The position numbers and the translations under genes were made by a program. Of a stretch of DNA of 64,000 bases, positions 9,195 to 17,865 are shown in pieces (within the stretch, counting starts at the first letter, position 1; each line of letters opens with the position of its first letter). The stretch is from Saprospiraceae bacterium (GTDB taxonomy: Bacteria; Bacteroidota; Bacteroidia; Chitinophagales; Saprospiraceae). Location of the stretch: NCBI GenBank assembly GCA_019638385.1, contig JAHBTW010000001.1, positions 434,001 to 498,000 on the forward strand, given 5' to 3'. The notes beneath the pieces were generated by a model that saw only the letters and a list, made by a program, of their open reading frames with translations, had not been told where the DNA came from and made no database searches.

Positions 9195-9592
9195 GGCAAT
9201 TTGATTTTGGCCTCTCCGTCCACAACCAATTCGCCGGCGGCATTGAAGCATTTGGTCGCGAAGGTACCGATGCGCTTTTCGGGATGCAGGTCGAGCAGTT
9301 CCACCTCTGCGGTGACGTGATCGCCCACATATACCGGACGGAAGAATTTGGTATTTTGGCTCAGATAAATACCGCCGTTGCCGGGGTATATGGTGCCGAA
9401 TATTTTGGAAAACATAGACACGGTAAATATTCCATGCACTACCCGCCGCCCAAAAACAGAGGCGGCGGCAAAGTCTTCGTCGAGATGGATCGGATTGTCA
9501 TCATCGCTGATGCGGGAAAACACCTCCACGTCTTCCGCATGGAAATGCCGGGAGTAGGTGGCTTTGTCGCCGATTTTATATTCCTTTTTCAT
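9191..9592 (-). CDS. MaoC-like hot-dog fold dehydratase
   Basis: A 133-residue single hot-dog domain with the hydratase-2 signature: a DDNPIHLDEDFAAASVFGRRVVHG block holding the catalytic Asp and His. MaoC proteins hydrate or dehydrate enoyl-CoA/3-hydroxyacyl-CoA. It is the first gene of a two-gene unit with the SDR (4-bp overlap), which fits a small fatty-acyl or polyketide-like reduction pathway: the dehydratase acts on hydroxyacyl thioesters and the SDR on carbonyls. Confidence 0.88.
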   Translation of the reverse strand: MKKEYKIGDKATYSRHFHAEDVEVFSRISDDDNPIHLDEDFAAASVFGRRVVHGIFTVSMFSKIFGTIYPGNGGIYLSQNTKFFRPVYVGDHVTAEVELLDLHPEKRIGTFATKCFNAAGELVVDGEAKIKLP

Positions 9593-9665
9593 AGGTACAA
9601 ATTTGAGGGGGCGAAGTTAGACAAGTTTCCGGCAAAGGCTTTTACCTTTACGTCAAAGAAACGCC

Positions 9666-10169
9666 ATGAAAAAACCGAGCATCAAAGAACTGATGAACAT
9701 CATGCCGCAAACCGGTCGTGTAGAGTGGATCGGCATCCGCCCGGAGCGCCGCGCCTCCGTACAGCCGGTTCAATCGGTAGAAGCCGTAGCCGATACGGGC
9801 CTGAGCGGCGATCACCACGATAATCCCGGCGGCAAACGACAAGCCACTCTCATTCAGGCCGAGCACTTAGATGTAGTGGCGTCCATTCTCTCACAAGATC
9901 AGTTAGACCCGGCGCTCACCCGCCGCAATATCGTCGTGAAAGGGCTTAATTTACTGGCCCTCAAAGACCGCCGCTTCGCCATCGGCGGGGCGGTGCTGGA
10001 AGTCACCGGCGAGTGTGTTCCCTGTTCGCGCATGGAGGAAAACTTCGGTCCCGGCGGCTACAACGCCATGCGGGGACACGGCGGCGTCACGGCCAAAATC
10101 ATATCGGGCGGCGCTATTGCCGTCGGCGACATGGTGCGGCTCTTACCGCAAACCGGCGAAGATGTCTAA
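9666..10169 (+). CDS. MOSC domain protein
   Basis: A 167-residue MOSC-domain protein (the fold shared by molybdenum-cofactor sulfurase C-terminal domains and YiiM/YuaD). The conserved Cys is in the GECVPCSRMEE segment, and GLSGDHH and the TRRNIVV motif are present. MOSC proteins bind molybdenum cofactor or reduce hydroxylated N-compounds; this one stands alone without other Moco genes. It overlaps the next gene by 8 bp and starts a probable three-gene unit. Confidence 0.88.
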   Translation: MKKPSIKELMNIMPQTGRVEWIGIRPERRASVQPVQSVEAVADTGLSGDHHDNPGGKRQATLIQAEHLDVVASILSQDQLDPALTRRNIVVKGLNLLALKDRRFAIGGAVLEVTGECVPCSRMEENFGPGGYNAMRGHGGVTAKIISGGAIAVGDMVRLLPQTGEDV

Positions 10170-10632
10170 AAAAACCAATGCGCTGCGCATATTAGACGCC
10201 CTGGGCATTCCGTACGCGCTGTTGGAATATCGCTACGATCCGGACAACCTGAGCGTAGAAAAAATAGCTGCACAAAACGGCCTCGCATTGGAGCGCATTT
10301 TCAAAACCTTAGTGGCGAAAAGCGATTCCGGTCAAATTGTCGTAGCCGTAACGCCGGGCGATAAAGCGCTCCATTTCAAAGCGCTGGCCCAATGGTGCGG
10401 CGCTAAAAAAATGGCATTGTTAGAAACCAAAGACCTGCTGCCGCTCACCGGCTACCAGCGCGGCGGTTGTTCGCCCGTCGGGATGAAAAAGGACTTTCCG
10501 GTGTGCATAGACCGCTCGGCATTAGACCACGAGCGCATTTTTGTGAATGCCGGTATGCGGGGCCTGCTGGCCGAACTGACGCCTGCCGATTTGCAACGCG
10601 CCTGCCGGGCGGAATTCATTGATTGTTGTTAA
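10162..10632 (+). CDS. ybaK: Cys-tRNA(Pro)/Cys-tRNA(Cys) deacylase, YbaK/EbsC family
   Basis: A 156-residue trans-editing protein. The start was taken as ATG 10162, which overlaps the MOSC gene by 8 bp and begins MSKKTNALRILD, typical of YbaK. The family block LTGYQRGGCSPVGMKK and the DxALDHERIFVNAG segment are present. It hydrolyses Cys misloaded on tRNA-Pro in trans. The catalytic Lys expected in YbaK is probably the one in the FKTLVAK strand. Confidence 0.92.
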   Translation: MSKKTNALRILDALGIPYALLEYRYDPDNLSVEKIAAQNGLALERIFKTLVAKSDSGQIVVAVTPGDKALHFKALAQWCGAKKMALLETKDLLPLTGYQRGGCSPVGMKKDFPVCIDRSALDHERIFVNAGMRGLLAELTPADLQRACRAEFIDCC

Positions 10633-10646
10633 AACCACTGTGCCGT

Positions 10647-11882
10647 ATGAACGTATATGCTTTTATCACGCCCATTGTATTGGTACTGCTCATCGCCGAG
10701 GTGCTGATTTGTTTGAAACGGAAAAACGGCTATTACAACTTTCAGGACACGATGGCGAACCTCGCCACCGGCATCGGCAATCAGTGCGTCAACCTCGCCG
10801 TGGCATTGTTTGTGTATAAATTTTACGGATGGCTGTACCAATTCGCTCCCTGGAAAGTGCCGCCCGTATGGTACAACTTTCTCATCCTGTTGATTTTGCA
10901 GGACTTTGTGTTTTACTGGTTTCACCGTGCCGGACACAGCATCAACATCTTTTGGGCGGCGCACATGCCCCACCATTCCAGCGAAGAGATGAACCTTTCT
11001 GTGGGCATTCGGGCCAGCTTTACACAGCGGCTTTTCCAATTCCTGTTCTTCGACTGGATACTCGTGCTGTTCGGCTTTTCACCGGAAATGATTTACAGCG
11101 TGGCGGCAGTTCACCTGCTGTTGGCCTACTGGCATCATACCCGCCTCATTCACAAGCTGGGAATCCTCGAAAAATGGTTCGTCACGCCCTCCCACCACCG
11201 GGTGCATCACGGCGTGAATACGCAGTATTTAGACAAAAACTTCTCTGAGTTTCTCATTGTGTGGGACAAGTGGTTCGGCACTTATGAGGAGGAACGCGAG
11301 CCGATCTGCTACGGCGTCATCCACCCGCCGCGATCCTGGGACCCCATCGCCATCAATATTCAATTTTGGAAACACCTTTGGGATGACGCAGTAGCGGCCC
11401 CGTATTGGTGGGACAAAATCCGCGTGTGGTTTATGCCGCTCGGCTGGCGGCCGCGCGGGGTAGGGGACGGACCGATTCCCCGAATCGGCTACACCCTGGA
11501 GGAACAGGAAAAATACCGCAGCACCCCACTCCGGGGCGCCCAACACTACCTCCTCCTGCAACTCGCCGGCGGCTTGGCCTTTATGTACTTCACCATCAAT
11601 CAGGGCTTTCCTTTCGGCTGGACGGAGCGCGTGGTGATGAGCCTCGGTATTTTCACCATGATCATTGCATGGGGCGGCATTTTGCAATCGAAGCACTGGG
11701 CCAAAGCGGTGGAAACCGCCCGGCTGCTCTTCATGGGCGCTGTATTGGTGTGGGCGCTGCACCTGCACGGCATGGCACTGTGGCATGGTTGGGCGGGAAT
11801 CGCGGTGTCGCTGTGGTGTGGAGTGTCCGTTATGTGGCTGATGAGCCTGAGAAGCGAACAGATGCAGAAGGCTGTTTTGTGA
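10647..11882 (+). CDS. Sterol desaturase/fatty acid hydroxylase superfamily membrane protein
   Basis: A 411-residue integral membrane protein with the di-iron histidine clusters HRAGHS, HMPHHSSEE, HHTRLIH and HHRVHHG that define the superfamily. Hydrophobic segments flank them, and the C-terminal 130 residues add about four more membrane helices, which makes it longer than the roughly 300-residue core family. ATG 10647 was chosen; a TTG at 10623 is possible. It follows ybaK by 14 bp. It would hydroxylate or desaturate a C-H bond of a lipid such as a fatty acid, ornithine lipid or alkylglycerol. Confidence 0.88.
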   Translation: MNVYAFITPIVLVLLIAEVLICLKRKNGYYNFQDTMANLATGIGNQCVNLAVALFVYKFYGWLYQFAPWKVPPVWYNFLILLILQDFVFYWFHRAGHSINIFWAAHMPHHSSEEMNLSVGIRASFTQRLFQFLFFDWILVLFGFSPEMIYSVAAVHLLLAYWHHTRLIHKLGILEKWFVTPSHHRVHHGVNTQYLDKNFSEFLIVWDKWFGTYEEEREPICYGVIHPPRSWDPIAINIQFWKHLWDDAVAAPYWWDKIRVWFMPLGWRPRGVGDGPIPRIGYTLEEQEKYRSTPLRGAQHYLLLQLAGGLAFMYFTINQGFPFGWTERVVMSLGIFTMIIAWGGILQSKHWAKAVETARLLFMGAVLVWALHLHGMALWHGWAGIAVSLWCGVSVMWLMSLRSEQMQKAVL

Positions 11883-11994
11883 CTCTCTGACGAGAATCAA
11901 CCCTTTATCATGACATAAATCATTCCGTAATCCGCTGCACAGGGCTTACTTAGCCTTTGTTTTTACCAATTCCCAAACGGATAAAAAACTCGTT

Positions 11995-14742
11995 ATGCAA
12001 GCGGACAAAAAGTATGTATATGCTTTCGGCAACGGTACCGCCGACGGCAATGCCGGCATGAAAAACCTGCTCGGCGGAAAAGGCGCCAACCTCGCCGAAA
12101 TGTGTCTGGTAGGCATTCCGGTTCCCGCCGGCTTCACCATCACCACCGAAGCGTGTACGATCTTCACGGAGCAGGGCGCCGCATTTGTGCGGCAACTATT
12201 GGAAGACGAGGTAAGAACGGGCGTGGCCGCCATCGAAAAAGCGATGGGCAAGCGCTTCAACGATCCCGTTGATCCTCTGCTGCTATCGGTGCGCTCCGGC
12301 GCCCGCGCCTCCATGCCGGGCATGATGGACACCATTCTCAACCTGGGATTGAACGACATTGCCGTCGAAGGCTTAGCCACCCAATCGGGCAACGAACGCT
12401 TTGCCTGGGATTCCTACCGCCGCTTCGTGCAGATGTACGGCGATGTGGTGATGGACCTCAAACCCGAATCGAAAGAAGATGAAGACCCCTTTGAGGTCAT
12501 CATTCACGAGTTGAAAAAAGAGCGCGGCGTGCAGTTGGATACCGACCTGAGCACCGCCGATCTCAAAGAAATGGTGCGGCGCTTCAAAGCGCTTATCCGC
12601 GAGAAAAAAGGCCGCGATTTTCCGACCGATCCCTGGGAACAACTCTGGGGTTCGGTGCTGGCCGTTTTCCAAAGCTGGAACAACGACCGCGCACAGGTCT
12701 ATCGCGCCATGAACGACATTCCCGAAAGCTGGGGCACGGCGGTGAACGTGCAGGCAATGGTGTTTGGGAATATGGGCGCCAACAGCGCTACCGGCGTGGC
12801 CTTTACCCGTGATGCCGGCACCGGCGAAGACCTTTTTAATGGAGAGTTTTTGGTGAATGCCCAGGGCGAAGACGTGGTGGCGGGCATTCGCACCCCGCAG
12901 CAAATTACGCTGGAAGGCTCGCGGCGCTGGGCCGAACTGGCCAAAGTATCTGAGGAGGAACGCCGCGCCAAATATCCCTCTTTGGAGGAAATTATGCCCG
13001 ATATTTTCGCACAGCTCATGGCCGCCGAAACCAAATTGGAGAATCACTTCCGCGACATGCAGGATCTGGAATTCACCATCGAGGATGGCCAGTTCTGGAT
13101 GCTCCAAACCCGCAACGGCAAGCGCACCGGTTCTGCGATGGTGAAAATTGCAACGGATATGCTGCGCGAGGGTATGATTGATGAACGCACTGCTCTGCTG
13201 CGCGTAGATCCGGTGCGCTTAGACGAATTGTTGCATCCGGTATTCGACCGCAAAGCATTGGCCAACGGCAAAGTGATCGCTCGCGGATTGCCGGCCTCTC
13301 CCGGCGCAGCGACGGGCCAAATCGTCTTTTTTGCCGATGAGGCAGAAGCCTGGGCCGATGCGGGCAAGCCGGTGATCTTAGTGCGTTTGGAAACCTCGCC
13401 CGAAGACCTCCGGGGCATGAACGCCGCAAGGGGTATTCTCACCGCTCGTGGCGGGATGACCTCACACGCCGCCGTAGTGGCGCGCGGCATGGGCAAATGC
13501 TGTGTGTCGGGCGCCGGCGCCATTCATGTGGACTATCGCGCCCGCACGATGGAGGTGGATGGAGTTATCTACAAAGAAGGCCAATGGATTTCGCTCAACG
13601 GTTCTACCGGCGAGGTGCTGGAAGGCCAAATTCCTACCACGGAGGCGGAACTGACCGGTGATTTCGGTACGCTGATGACCCTCGCCGACCAATACCGCCA
13701 ACTTCAGGTGCGCACCAATGCCGATACGCCGGAAGAAGCGCAAGTGGCCCGCAAATTCGGGGCATCCGGTATCGGATTGTGTCGCACCGAGCACATGTTT
13801 TTTGAAGGCGACCGCATCGTGGCCATGCGGGAAATGATTCTGGCAGAAGATGAGGCCGGCCGCCGCCATGCCTTAGCCAAATTGCTGCCCATGCAGCGCA
13901 GCGATTTCGAGGGACTGTTTGAAGCGATGCACGATTTGCCCGTGACCATCCGCCTGCTCGATCCGCCGCTGCACGAATTCGTGCCGCACGAATTGGAAAA
14001 CCAGCGCGTCATGGCCGCCGACATGGGCGTGTCGCTCGAAACCATTCAACGCAGGGTGGAAGAACTCGCCGAATTTAACCCCATGCTGGGGCACCGCGGT
14101 TGCCGTCTGGGCATCACTTATCCCGAAATCACTGAAATGCAGGCGCGCGCCATCATTGAGGCGGCGCTCAATGTGCAGGCAAAAGGTTTTGTGGTTAAAC
14201 CCGAAATCATGGTGCCGCTCATCATTTCGCTGCGGGAATTCAAAGCGCAGGAAGATATCATACGCCGCACCGCCGAACAGGTATTTGCAGAGCGCGGCGA
14301 ACGTATTGATTTTCTGGTCGGTACGATGATCGAAACACCGCGCGCCGCCATGGTGGCCGACAACATCGCCCGCGGCGCCGAATTCTTCTCCTTTGGCACC
14401 AACGACCTTACCCAAATGACGATGGGCTTCTCCCGTGACGACTCCGGGAAATTCCTGCCCATTTATCTCAAACGGGGTATGCTCGAATCCGATCCGTTTA
14501 AAACATTGGACCAAAAAGGTGTGGGCTTGCTGGTGGATGCCGCCGTAAAAAAAGGCCGGGCTACCAATCCCAATCTGCATCTCGGTATCTGCGGTGAACA
14601 TGGCGGCGATCCGGCTTCTGTGGCATTTTTCCACAAGGTCGGACTTGACTACGTCAGTTGTTCGCCTTACCGCGTGCCCATTGCGCGGTTGGCAGCGGCG
14701 CAGGCGGCGATTAAACATGAGCGGGTGTTGGCTTTAGTTTGA
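11995..14742 (+). CDS. ppdK: Pyruvate, phosphate dikinase
   Basis: A 915-residue enzyme that interconverts pyruvate + ATP + Pi with PEP + AMP + PPi. The N-terminal ATP-grasp domain begins at [18 protein letters not shown]; the central phosphohistidine domain has [18 protein letters not shown] with the phosphorylated His at about 491; the C-terminal PEP/pyruvate barrel ends with the [10 protein letters not shown] motif holding the catalytic Cys at about 866. Length is slightly above the usual 870-900. It is a monocistronic gene with 112 bp of upstream sequence. The regulatory protein PDRP is not seen in the window. Confidence 0.97.
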   Translation: MQADKKYVYAFGNGTADGNAGMKNLLGGKGANLAEMCLVGIPVPAGFTITTEACTIFTEQGAAFVRQLLEDEVRTGVAAIEKAMGKRFNDPVDPLLLSVRSGARASMPGMMDTILNLGLNDIAVEGLATQSGNERFAWDSYRRFVQMYGDVVMDLKPESKEDEDPFEVIIHELKKERGVQLDTDLSTADLKEMVRRFKALIREKKGRDFPTDPWEQLWGSVLAVFQSWNNDRAQVYRAMNDIPESWGTAVNVQAMVFGNMGANSATGVAFTRDAGTGEDLFNGEFLVNAQGEDVVAGIRTPQQITLEGSRRWAELAKVSEEERRAKYPSLEEIMPDIFAQLMAAETKLENHFRDMQDLEFTIEDGQFWMLQTRNGKRTGSAMVKIATDMLREGMIDERTALLRVDPVRLDELLHPVFDRKALANGKVIARGLPASPGAATGQIVFFADEAEAWADAGKPVILVRLETSPEDLRGMNAARGILTARGGMTSHAAVVARGMGKCCVSGAGAIHVDYRARTMEVDGVIYKEGQWISLNGSTGEVLEGQIPTTEAELTGDFGTLMTLADQYRQLQVRTNADTPEEAQVARKFGASGIGLCRTEHMFFEGDRIVAMREMILAEDEAGRRHALAKLLPMQRSDFEGLFEAMHDLPVTIRLLDPPLHEFVPHELENQRVMAADMGVSLETIQRRVEELAEFNPMLGHRGCRLGITYPEITEMQARAIIEAALNVQAKGFVVKPEIMVPLIISLREFKAQEDIIRRTAEQVFAERGERIDFLVGTMIETPRAAMVADNIARGAEFFSFGTNDLTQMTMGFSRDDSGKFLPIYLKRGMLESDPFKTLDQKGVGLLVDAAVKKGRATNPNLHLGICGEHGGDPASVAFFHKVGLDYVSCSPYRVPIARLAAAQAAIKHERVLALV

Positions 14743-14748
14743 TGGATT

Positions 14749-14850
14749 TTATTGGGCGCTAAAAAACATATCGTCTTTCCAATTCTCCGGGTTGTGGATG
14801 ATGTAATGGGTGATGCGGAAAAATGCCGATTCGTCGCGGATGATATTGTC
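14749..14850 (-). pseudogene. Relic of a REP-associated tyrosine transposase (RAYT/Y1 family)
   Basis: Between ppdK and the SNF2 gene, one minus-strand frame reads NIIRDESAFFRITHYIIHNP followed by ENWKDDMFFSAQ and a stop. This is the characteristic C-terminal end of RAYT/IS200-type transposases (..IIRDE..RI..YI..NP..W..D). It is preceded in frame by TGA, and the catalytic HUH and Tyr parts are absent, so only about 33 residues of a dead gene remain. No start codon or promoter is attached. RAYTs mobilise REP palindromes, and this genome segment is rich in palindromes. Confidence 0.75.
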
Positions 14851-14892
14851 TCAATATCGTTACATTATAGGACTATTGTAACGGGGTGCGTA

Positions 14893-17790
14893 TCATTCCA
14901 ACAAAAACTCCAAATCCGTTTTCTCCAACGTCAATTTCTCCGGGCTGGAAATAATATCCTCCGCCAGTTGTTTTTTCCGCTCTTGGAGCAGGAGGATTTT
15001 TTCCTCAATGCTGCCTCGCGTGATGAATTTCAGGGCAATCACGTTTTTGTCCTGCCCGATGCGGTGCGCGCGCGCTACGGCCTGACTTTCCACAAAGGGA
15101 TTCCACCAGGGATCGAGCACGAATACATAATCGGCGGCCGTAAGATTGAGGCCCGTGCCGCCCGCTTTGATGGAGATGAGGAATGCCTGCACATCGGGGT
15201 CGTTTTGGAAACGATCGATTTCGGCTTGCCGTTGTTTGGCTGTCATCTCGCCGGTGAGCCAGGCGAAAGAGCGGTTTTCGGCCTGCCATTCCTGCCGGAA
15301 GAGGTCTAAGTATTTTACAAAAGAACTGAACAGCAGCACCTTGTGCCCGCTGCGGCGAATGACGTCCCATTCTTCCAGTACATCGCGAAACTTGCCGCTG
15401 TCCTTTTCGTAGTCCGCTATCACCATGCGGGGATGATTCACGATTTGCCGCAGGCGCATGAGGGTTTGATGCACGACGACCTGATACTGTCCGTCGGCGG
15501 AGCGATAGTTTTCGAGCAGGAAATTGCGGGCTTTCGATTTTTCGCGCTCGTAGAGCTTTTCCTGTTCGGGGGTCATTTCCGAATAAAAAATGCGGGTGCT
15601 GAGGGGCGGCAGGTCTTTGGCTACTTCTTCTTTGGTGCGGCGCAGGAGGTAGGGTTCCACGAGGGTGCGGAGGCTCGCTTTTTGCGCTTCATCCTGTTGT
15701 TTTTCAATAGGCAGTATAAACAACTTTTTGAAAGAAGTAAAAGCGCCGAGTAATTCGGGGTTGATGAACTGCATCTGTGACCAAAGATCGCTCAGCGAGT
15801 TTTCGATAGGCGTGCCGCTGAGCGACAACTTGTGCCGGGCCGGCAGGTCGTGCAGCGCTTTAAACACCTTGCTGTCCTTGTTTTTGATTTGCTGACTTTC
15901 GTCTAATACGATGTATTCCCATTCCAATTTGCTGAGCAATGCCGCATCGCGCAGGGCGGTTTGGTAGGTGCTGAGCACCACATCGAAGCGGGCGAGCAGC
16001 CGGACGTCTTTGTGGCGGGCCGGGCCCGTGTGGGCATACACATTAAGGCTGGGCGCGAACTGCCTCAATTCGTTTTGCCAGTTGAACACCAACGAAGCGG
16101 GCAATACGATGAGCGCATGGAGCGGTTGCAGGAAATCGGCATCGGCAACGGGCGCAAAGAGGGTGAGTTGCGTGCTGCCGGCCGCCGTGGCGGGCTTTTG
16201 CGCTTTGGCGTGGAGCAGCGCCGCGATGGTTTGCAAGGTTTTTCCGAGGCCCATGTCGTCGGCAAGACAACCGCCCAGCCCCTCGCGGTGGAGTTGCACC
16301 AACCAGCGGAATCCCTCCAACTGATAAGGCCGCAGCTCGGCTTTCAGCAGTGCAGGAACCGGCACATCGGGCGTTTCCACTTCAGGTTCATCAGTGGAGG
16401 GCTTCAGACCCCCAATGCCTTCCAACAGCGGTTTTTGACCCTTGGTAAACCGCAGCCCGTCGCCGTGCTTTTTGCCCATTTGCGCCAACGCTTTGTACTT
16501 GCTCATCCACTCCGCCGGGATGAGAAACACGCCGCCGCCCGGCAACGGAAAAAAGCGATTGCCCTCGCGTATGTAAGGCGCCAATGCGGCGAAGAAAAAA
16601 ACGTACTCGCCCACCCGGATTTCGCCATGCAGGTCGAACCAGTCATTGCCCGATCCGACATGGAAGGCAATGGATGCCTCTTGCACATACAATTGTCCCT
16701 GAGCGGTTTCCGGCGCTACGACGGTAAAGCCGGCTGCTTCCAATGCGCGTCGGTGATCGCAGAGCCATTGCAACAAAAACAGGGGATCGTCGTCCTGCGG
16801 GTCGGCATGTACGAAATGACTGCCGTTGCCGGGCCGAAGCCCTAAGGCATGGAGTTTTTCCAAAAAGAGCGCTTCCTGCTTCGGGTCGCGGCGCACTTTC
16901 ACGATGCGGATGTCGTTACCGGCATTGAACTCCAGCGCTGTGCGCTCTTGCCGGCGGTCGTTGCAGGGAAACTCCGCGCCGGGATATTCCATATATACCA
17001 CCAGCGACCAGCTATCTGCAAACAAATCGTGTACAGCCTCTATGCGGCAGCCGGTCAATTGGTTGTGTTGCACCACCTCAAAGCCCTCCGCCTCAATATC
17101 GGCTTTGGCGGCTACTTTGAGAATGAAGCGCTGGAAGTACGTTTTTACACTGGATTGCGGAATGCGCACCTCATTTTTTTTCTGAAAAGGCAGGGTCATG
17201 TAGCCGTTGATGTGCGCGATTCGATAGAGCCGGTAATCCACGATGACCCAGGCGGGATTGTTGGTGACGGGCACGACGGTTCGGTCGTGAATGCGCCAGG
17301 GGCCGTTCGCATCGGCGAGGCGGAGGCGATAGGAGATGCCTTCCGGCAGACGGACGAAGGAGAGTAGCGGTTGCAACGGCGCCTCTACAGGTTCGAGCAG
17401 CATGTCTTTGACCAAGCTGCGACGCTCGGCGTCCCAGGTGAGCGGAACTTTGTTGCGGGTAGCAATTTCCAACAACTCATCCACCCGGCGATGGACGTAG
17501 GCCTCGACCTGTTTTTTCAACACCTCATCCTGACACAGTGCGGTTAGAGAGAGCGGCTTTTTGTTGTTGCGGTTGAAATACTGCTCCAGCGCTTTGGGCT
17601 GTACTTGTTCCATCAGCCGCAGCAGTCGCCGATGCAGATCGGGGCGGTCCGTTTCCAAATCGTTCAACTGGTGCGCGCCTACTTTTTGCACGATGTGGGT
17701 GAGCGCGCCCGTGCCATCCTGCCGCACAATCAGGGCATTGACTAAGAACAAGCCGGGCAGACCCTCGTATAAATTATAGATCAATTGCAT
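14893..17790 (-). CDS. SNF2-family DEAD/DEAH-box helicase
   Basis: A 965-residue SWI2/SNF2 ATPase. The first 450 residues form a poorly conserved N-terminal region seen in bacterial Snf2 proteins. The motor follows: motif I DDMGLGKTLQT (about 510), motif II DESQ in place of DEAH, motif III SLSGTPIENSLSDLWS, and the C-terminal RecA lobe with KAGGTGLNLTAADYVFVLDPWWNP and the AVARAHRIGQ arginine-finger motif. Such proteins translocate on double-stranded DNA and remodel proteins on it; a link to RNA polymerase recycling (as in RapA) or to repair is possible. It is transcribed divergently from smc, with putative promoters for both in the 75-bp gap. Confidence 0.93.
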   Translation of the reverse strand: MQLIYNLYEGLPGLFLVNALIVRQDGTGALTHIVQKVGAHQLNDLETDRPDLHRRLLRLMEQVQPKALEQYFNRNNKKPLSLTALCQDEVLKKQVEAYVHRRVDELLEIATRNKVPLTWDAERRSLVKDMLLEPVEAPLQPLLSFVRLPEGISYRLRLADANGPWRIHDRTVVPVTNNPAWVIVDYRLYRIAHINGYMTLPFQKKNEVRIPQSSVKTYFQRFILKVAAKADIEAEGFEVVQHNQLTGCRIEAVHDLFADSWSLVVYMEYPGAEFPCNDRRQERTALEFNAGNDIRIVKVRRDPKQEALFLEKLHALGLRPGNGSHFVHADPQDDDPLFLLQWLCDHRRALEAAGFTVVAPETAQGQLYVQEASIAFHVGSGNDWFDLHGEIRVGEYVFFFAALAPYIREGNRFFPLPGGGVFLIPAEWMSKYKALAQMGKKHGDGLRFTKGQKPLLEGIGGLKPSTDEPEVETPDVPVPALLKAELRPYQLEGFRWLVQLHREGLGGCLADDMGLGKTLQTIAALLHAKAQKPATAAGSTQLTLFAPVADADFLQPLHALIVLPASLVFNWQNELRQFAPSLNVYAHTGPARHKDVRLLARFDVVLSTYQTALRDAALLSKLEWEYIVLDESQQIKNKDSKVFKALHDLPARHKLSLSGTPIENSLSDLWSQMQFINPELLGAFTSFKKLFILPIEKQQDEAQKASLRTLVEPYLLRRTKEEVAKDLPPLSTRIFYSEMTPEQEKLYEREKSKARNFLLENYRSADGQYQVVVHQTLMRLRQIVNHPRMVIADYEKDSGKFRDVLEEWDVIRRSGHKVLLFSSFVKYLDLFRQEWQAENRSFAWLTGEMTAKQRQAEIDRFQNDPDVQAFLISIKAGGTGLNLTAADYVFVLDPWWNPFVESQAVARAHRIGQDKNVIALKFITRGSIEEKILLLQERKKQLAEDIISSPEKLTLEKTDLEFLLE

Positions 17791-17810
17791 AGCGGTATAG
17801 GATGGGCGCG

Positions 17811-17818
17811 CAAAAGTA
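17811..17818 (-). promoter_or_regulatory. Putative -7 box for the SNF2 helicase gene
   Basis: Read on the minus strand this is TACTTTTG, a match to TAnnTTTG, 20 bp before the helicase ATG. No clear -33 TTG is present at the expected spacing. Confidence 0.45.
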
Positions 17819-17850
17819 AAAGACCTCTTAGAGACTTTCTTGCTTTTCCT

Positions 17851-17858
17851 TACTTTTG
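17851..17858 (+). promoter_or_regulatory. Putative -7 box for smc
   Basis: TACTTTTG matches TAnnTTTG and ends 7 bp before the smc ATG at 17866. If used, transcription would begin at or within a few bases of the start codon, giving an almost leaderless mRNA. A -33 TTG is not clear. Confidence 0.42.
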
Positions 17859-17865
17859 CCGCCCG

